The translations under genes were made by a program, and so were the position numbers. A stretch of 64,000 bases of DNA from Burkholderiales bacterium (GTDB lineage Bacteria > Pseudomonadota > Gammaproteobacteria > Burkholderiales > JAEUOS01), in assembly GCA_947473125.1 (NCBI GenBank), contig CANJDH010000010.1, positions 1 to 64,000 of the forward strand, given 5' to 3'. Below, one piece after another: positions 62,163-64,000 of this stretch; the stretch's first letter is position 1, and every line of letters begins with the position of its first letter. The notes under the pieces were generated by a model. The model made no database searches. It was not told the DNA's origin and worked only from the letters and a program-made list of their open reading frames with translations.

Positions 62163-64000
62163 ATGACCAAGCGGCCCCCGACCAAACCCTTGCCCGCAGC
62201 GTGGCGCACGCCGACGTTTGCGACGCGCCTGAAGCGCCACGCCATCGCCGTGGCGGGTGCCTTCGGCGGCATTGCCAGCACCGTCATGGCCAACCCGGTA
62301 GCCCCGGTGGTGGTCAACGGCCAGGCCACCTTCAATGCCGCCGGCAACACCCTCACAATCACCAACAGCCCCGGCGCTGTCATCAACTGGCAAAGCTTTT
62401 CGATCGGCGCCAGCGAGATCACCAATTTCCAGCAGCAGTCGGCGTCGAGCGCCGTGCTCAACCGCGTGGTCGGTGCGGACCCCTCCTCGATCCTCGGGCA
62501 ACTGCAGTCGAACGGCAAAGTCTTTTTGATCAACCCGAACGGCATCGTTTTCGGCCAGGGCGCACGCATCGACGTCGGCGGCCTCGTCGCCTCCACGGCA
62601 CACATCAACACTGCCGACTTTTTGGCGGGCAAACTCAAGTTCGAAGCCGGCGCGATCCAGGGCAACGTAACCAACCAGGGCAGCATCACTGCTGCATCGG
62701 GCGGCACCATCCTGCTGGTGGGCAAGGACGTTTCGAACTCTGGGCTAATCCAGGCGCCAAACGGGCAGATCGTGCTGGCAGCGGGCCAATCGATCGAAGT
62801 GATCGACACCGCCACGCCGGGCGTGAAAGTGGTGTTCACGGCCACCGCCGGCAAGGCCGAGAACCTCGGCACGCTGGTGGCGCAGAACATCAACATTGCC
62901 GGCGCGCTGTTGCGTAACAAGGGCATCATCAACGCCAACCAGGTGAGCCGCGATGCGCAGGGCCGCATCGTGCTCTCGGCGAGCAAATCGGTCTCACTCG
63001 AGTCCGGCAGCACCATCACCGCCAACGGGCCCCAGGGGGGTTCCGTTACCGTCTCCGCCGGCAACGACATCAAGGTCGAAGGCAATACGCTCACGCAAGC
63101 GAACGGCAGCGCCGGGCCCGGCGGCACCATCAGCCTGAAATCGACCGAAGGCAACATCAGCATCGACGCGGGCGCATTGGTGCAAGCCAATGGCGCTTCC
63201 GCCCTCACCGGCGCGGCGCTATCGCTACCCAATCCGGGCCAAGCCGGCGGCTTCATCGCGATTCAGGCAGCCAAGGGCACGACTGCCGTGGCCGGCAACC
63301 TGGAAGCGCGCGGCATTGCACCGACAACCATGCCAGGATCGGCTCCTGGAGCCACTCTTGAGCCCAATGCCTCGGCCGTAGGTAGCAATGTGGGCGGCAC
63401 GGTGCAGGTGCTGGGTCAGAACGTCGCGCTCACTGGAAATGCGGTAATTGACGCCTCCGGCACTGACGGCGGCGGCACCATCCTCGTCGGCGGAGACTAT
63501 CAGGGCAAGAACCCGGACATCCAGAACGCGCTGACGACGTTCGTCGACCGCAATGTCGTCCTCAAGGCCGATGCCGACCTCAAGGGTGACGGCGGCAAGG
63601 TCGTGGTATGGGCGGACAACGCCACCCATTTCGTCGGCAGCATCACCGGGCGCGGCGGGCGGCAGAGTGGCAACGGCGGCTTTGCCGAGGTGTCGGGCAA
63701 GGAATACCTGTTCTTCCGCGGCCGCGTTGATCTGGGTTCCGACAAGGGCCAGGGCGGCCAACTCCTGCTCGACCCGAGCGACATCATCATTACGCGAGTC
63801 ACCACCAGCACGGGTGACGAGAGTTCACCCAGTTTCACGACGCCGATCTACAACCCCAACGCGGCCAGCGCAACGGCTGACATCGACGCCATTGAAACAG
63901 CGCTCAACGGCGGCACCAGCGTCGAGATCCGCACCAATGCGGGCTCCAGTGGCAACGGCGACATCACGATTGCCGCCAATCAAACCATCAGCAAGACAAC
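62163..64000 (+). CDS. TpsA filamentous-hemagglutinin-type exoprotein (3' partial)
   Basis: At least 612 codons lie in the window, and the frame is open at the right edge. The signal is long, as usual for TpsA: MTKRPPTKPLPAAWRTPTFA, then a hydrophobic core ending STVMA-NP. The TPS secretion domain follows, with GNTLTITNSPGAVINWQSFSIG, VLNRVVGADPSSILGQLQSNG and NPNGIVFGQGARIDVGGLVAST, which holds the NPNG motif. After it comes a beta-helical region with repeated Asn-X-Gly and Gly-Gly patterns (GGTVQVLG, GGTILVGGDYQGKNPDI). It should be exported by the TpsB protein encoded upstream and fold as a beta-helix at the cell surface. Its passenger function lies outside the window. Confidence 0.93.
   Translation, partial: MTKRPPTKPLPAAWRTPTFATRLKRHAIAVAGAFGGIASTVMANPVAPVVVNGQATFNAAGNTLTITNSPGAVINWQSFSIGASEITNFQQQSASSAVLNRVVGADPSSILGQLQSNGKVFLINPNGIVFGQGARIDVGGLVASTAHINTADFLAGKLKFEAGAIQGNVTNQGSITAASGGTILLVGKDVSNSGLIQAPNGQIVLAAGQSIEVIDTATPGVKVVFTATAGKAENLGTLVAQNINIAGALLRNKGIINANQVSRDAQGRIVLSASKSVSLESGSTITANGPQGGSVTVSAGNDIKVEGNTLTQANGSAGPGGTISLKSTEGNISIDAGALVQANGASALTGAALSLPNPGQAGGFIAIQAAKGTTAVAGNLEARGIAPTTMPGSAPGATLEPNASAVGSNVGGTVQVLGQNVALTGNAVIDASGTDGGGTILVGGDYQGKNPDIQNALTTFVDRNVVLKADADLKGDGGKVVVWADNATHFVGSITGRGGRQSGNGGFAEVSGKEYLFFRGRVDLGSDKGQGGQLLLDPSDIIITRVTTSTGDESSPSFTTPIYNPNAASATADIDAIETALNGGTSVEIRTNAGSSGNGDITIAANQTISKT

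Noticed and set aside
62072-63256. A 394-codon minus-strand frame rich in Pro, Ala and Ser
   Set aside because: It is opposite the TPS domain of tpsA, which has the NPNG motif and proper signal peptide.

Overview
The window is a high-GC, gene-dense bacterial chromosome segment. It most likely comes from a betaproteobacterium (Burkholderiales or Rhodocyclales-like). The reasons are the large stock of Bug/TctC-type and TrpX-type solute-binding proteins without their own membrane subunits, the glyA-nrdR-ribD-ribE order, a KorA-KorB type 2-oxoacid oxidoreductase fused operonically to a GltD-like NADPH module, and a two-partner secretion locus. No rRNA, tRNA, CRISPR array or insertion sequence was recognised. 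The genus cannot be named from sequence reading alone.

Layout. 1-727: end of a Ser/Thr protein kinase carrying a C-terminal cyclic-nucleotide-binding domain. 770-6124: an array of TrpX-like ABC substrate-binding proteins (one on minus, three in tandem on plus, one truncated), with a DUF433/DUF5615 toxin-antitoxin-like pair in the truncated copy. 6350-10261: sensor kinase, receiver protein, and receiver-adenylyl cyclase, translationally coupled. 10280-16427 (minus): mtgA, a PAS-GGDEF-EAL protein, a TonB-like protein, an RNase II-type exonuclease. 16547-21471: AIM24-like protein, M48 protease, chorismate mutase, a Bug protein and release factor 3, the last three overlapping by 4 bases. 21556-32767: Baeyer-Villiger-type monooxygenase, then a catabolic/uptake region with an arylmalonate-decarboxylase-like protein, hydantoinase/oxoprolinase A and B subunits, three Bug proteins and a TRAP (DctP) binding protein preceded by a strong sigma-54-like promoter. 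32905-41511 (minus): a Lys/Ala repeat protein, PBP1C and a giant alpha-2-macroglobulin. 41881-43246: a DNA cytosine methyltransferase cut short next to a PIN (DUF3368)/UPF0175 toxin-antitoxin-like pair. 43312-48455 (minus): RND pump, membrane-fusion lipoprotein and TetR repressor with a double operator. 48740-53480: NADPH-linked 2-oxoglutarate (or related 2-oxoacid) oxidoreductase operon. 53683-59990: fatty-acid desaturase, a lone receiver, then a minus-strand operon glyA-nrdR-ribD-ribE-EamA exporter. 60170-64000: TpsB transporter and the start of its TpsA exoprotein, which runs off the window.

Threads that tie genes together. A cAMP link can be proposed between the kinase with a cNMP-binding domain at the left edge and the response-regulator cyclase at 9146-10261. 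An identical 12-base palindrome (GTGAATATTCAC) sits on both sides of the substrate-binding array. Two different toxin-antitoxin-like pairs sit exactly at the break of two wrecked genes. A small stem-loop repeat family around the core GAAACC(C/G)TTGGT is scattered over the whole window, in spacers and also in frame inside genes; this is the most unusual structure seen here.

Functions are by recognition of motifs and family-level sequence character; no database search was run. Gene starts were chosen from ribosome-binding sites, signal peptides and comparison among the paralogues in the window.
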